A stretch of DNA of 17,479 nt from Pseudomonadota bacterium (GTDB lineage Bacteria > Pseudomonadota > Alphaproteobacteria > Reyranellales > Reyranellaceae), in NCBI GenBank assembly GCA_023416135.1, contig JAEZIF010000031.1:1-17479 (forward strand), given 5' to 3'. Positions within the stretch are counted from its first letter, which is position 1, and each line of letters opens with the position of its first letter. A program made the translations under genes and the position numbers. Positions 16,207 through 17,479 of the stretch are shown piece after piece. The notes under the pieces are model-generated. The model searched no databases and was not told the origin of the DNA. It saw only the letters and a program-made list of their open reading frames with translations.

Positions 16207-17479
16207 TCAGCTCCTCGCCTTGAAGGCGAACTCCGCGCCTGCGCGGATGCCGGTCGGCCAGCGGGCGGTCACGGTCTTGAGCTTGGTGTAGAAGCGCACG
16301 CCTTCCATGCCGTAGATGCCGTGATCGCCGAAGATCGAGGCCTTCCAGCCGCCGAAGCTGTGATAGGCGACGGGTACCGGGATCGGCACGTTGATGCCGA
16401 CCATGCCGATCTTGACGTTGTTGGCGAAGGCGCGGGCGGCATCGCCGTCGCGCGTGAAGATCGCCGTGCCGTTGCCGTAGGCGTGGTCGTTCACCAGGCC
16501 GATCGCCTGGTCGAAGCTCGGGGAGCGCACCACCGACAGCACCGGCCCGAAGATCTCGTCCTTGTAGATCGTCATGTCGGGCGTGACGTTGTCGAACAGG
16601 CAGCCGCCCATGAAGTTGCCGTTCTCGTAGCCCTGCAGCTTCAGCCCTCGGCCGTCGACCACCAGCTTGGCGCCTTCCTTCACGCCCTGGTCGACATAGC
16701 CCATGACCTTGTCGCGGTGCTGGCGGGTCACCAGCGGGCCCATCTCCGACTGCGGGTCGAGGCCCGGCCCGACCTTGAGCGCCTGCACGCGCGGTGCCAG
16801 CTTGGCCAGGAGCTTGTCGCCGACGTCGCCCACCGCGACCGCCACCGAGATCGCCATGCAGCGCTCGCCGGCGGCGCCATAGCCCGCGCCGATCAGGGCG
16901 TCGGTCGCCTGGTCGAGGTCGGCGTCGGGCATGATCACCATGTGGTTCTTGGCGCCGCACAGCGCCTGCACGCGCTTGTTGCGCTGAGTGCCCTGGTGGT
17001 AGACGTACTCGCCGATCGCCGTCGAGCCGACGAAGGAGATCGCCGGCACGTCGGGATGTTTCAGCAGCGCATCGACGGCCACCTTGTCGCCGTTCAGCAC
17101 CTGGAAGATGCCGGCCGGCAGGCCGGCTTCGGCGAACAGCTCGGCCAGCAGCATGGGCGCGCTGGGATCCTTCTCCGACGGCTTCAGGATGAAGGCGTTG
17201 CCGCAGGCCACCGCCATGGCGCCCATCCAGCACGGGATCATGATCGGGAAGTTGAACGGCGTGATGCCCGCCACCACGCCGAGCGGTTGGCGGATCGACC
17301 ACGAATCCATGTCGGACGCGACCTGTTCGGTGAAGTCGCCGCGCATGTGATGGGCGATGCCGCACGCGAACTCCACGACTTCGAGGCCGCGGCCGACCTC
17401 GCCCCTGGCATCGTCCAGGGTCTTGCCGTGTTCCAGCGTCATCAGCCGCGCCAGATCGTCGATGCGCTTCTCGATCAGC
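16207..17479 (-). CDS. mmsA: Methylmalonate-semialdehyde dehydrogenase (acylating), MmsA, N-terminus outside window
   Basis: 423 residues of a CoA-acylating aldehyde dehydrogenase that turns (methyl)malonate semialdehyde into propionyl-CoA or acetyl-CoA with NAD and CoA, in valine, β-alanine or inositol breakdown. Diagnostic segments: TPFNFPIMIPCWM, SFVGSTAIGEYVY, the catalytic cysteine in GAAGERCMAIS, and KDEIFGPVLSV. Full members have about 500 residues, so roughly 75 are beyond the right edge. The end reads AEFAFKARS. An almost identical decayed copy of this 3' end lies at 7315–7425. The gene converges on the dehydrogenase gene. The name is well supported by the whole sequence. Confidence 0.95.
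   Translation of the reverse strand, partial: LIEKRIDDLARLMTLEHGKTLDDARGEVGRGLEVVEFACGIAHHMRGDFTEQVASDMDSWSIRQPLGVVAGITPFNFPIMIPCWMGAMAVACGNAFILKPSEKDPSAPMLLAELFAEAGLPAGIFQVLNGDKVAVDALLKHPDVPAISFVGSTAIGEYVYHQGTQRNKRVQALCGAKNHMVIMPDADLDQATDALIGAGYGAAGERCMAISVAVAVGDVGDKLLAKLAPRVQALKVGPGLDPQSEMGPLVTRQHRDKVMGYVDQGVKEGAKLVVDGRGLKLQGYENGNFMGGCLFDNVTPDMTIYKDEIFGPVLSVVRSPSFDQAIGLVNDHAYGNGTAIFTRDGDAARAFANNVKIGMVGINVPIPVPVAYHSFGGWKASIFGDHGIYGMEGVRFYTKLKTVTARWPTGIRAGAEFAFKARS

Overview
The window reads as a chromosomal piece of an alphaproteobacterium. The 23S–5S–tRNA-fMet(CAT) order of the rRNA operon end, the high GC, and the catabolic and ABC-transport gene content support this. The exact genus cannot be fixed by eye; a soil or aquatic relative of Reyranella/Rhodospirillales or Hyphomicrobiales is my guess.

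Layout. (1) 1–1452: 3' end of an rRNA operon: the last ~1.06 kb of 23S, then 5S, initiator tRNA and a strong intrinsic terminator. (2) 1473–7221: an amidohydrolase (Amidohydro_2 family) on the minus strand, divergent from a tight plus-strand operon of a short-chain dehydrogenase, a GFA-fold zinc protein, a GMC flavin oxidoreductase and a secreted peptide-type (SBP_bac_5) binding protein without permeases. This looks like an uncharacterised oxidative catabolic operon. (3) 7222–7595: a non-coding junction with a long inverted repeat, a decayed copy of the mmsA 3' end, a foreign-looking coding tail, and a promoter/operator region. (4) 7596–13263: a second operon encoding a complete polyamine-type (Pot-like) ABC transporter, with a RidA-family deaminase gene inside it and a threonine-synthase-like PLP enzyme at its end. 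(5) 13260–16168: a convergent GntR/FCD regulator, divergent from an enolase-superfamily enzyme (mandelate-racemase type) and an overlapping D-2-hydroxyacid-dehydrogenase-like gene. (6) 16207–17479: mmsA (methylmalonate-semialdehyde dehydrogenase), minus strand, running off the right edge.

How it fits together. Regions 4 and 5 look like one regulated catabolic system: import by the Pot-like transporter; PLP chemistry whose enamine product RidA would hydrolyse; an enolase-superfamily dehydratase or racemase; and a dehydrogenase. A GntR regulator is encoded inside the cluster. A near-identical 14-bp motif plus an 11-bp motif lie upstream of both operons and are the best operator candidates. The substrate is not deducible by eye.

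The ~8.8-kb block is bracketed by two same-orientation copies of the mmsA 3' end. The left copy is a shrunken remnant, almost identical in its surviving pieces, and still followed by a minus-strand terminator-like hairpin. This suggests that the catabolic cassette was inserted at, or duplicated around, the 3' end of mmsA. No integrase, transposase or CRISPR array is visible in the window.
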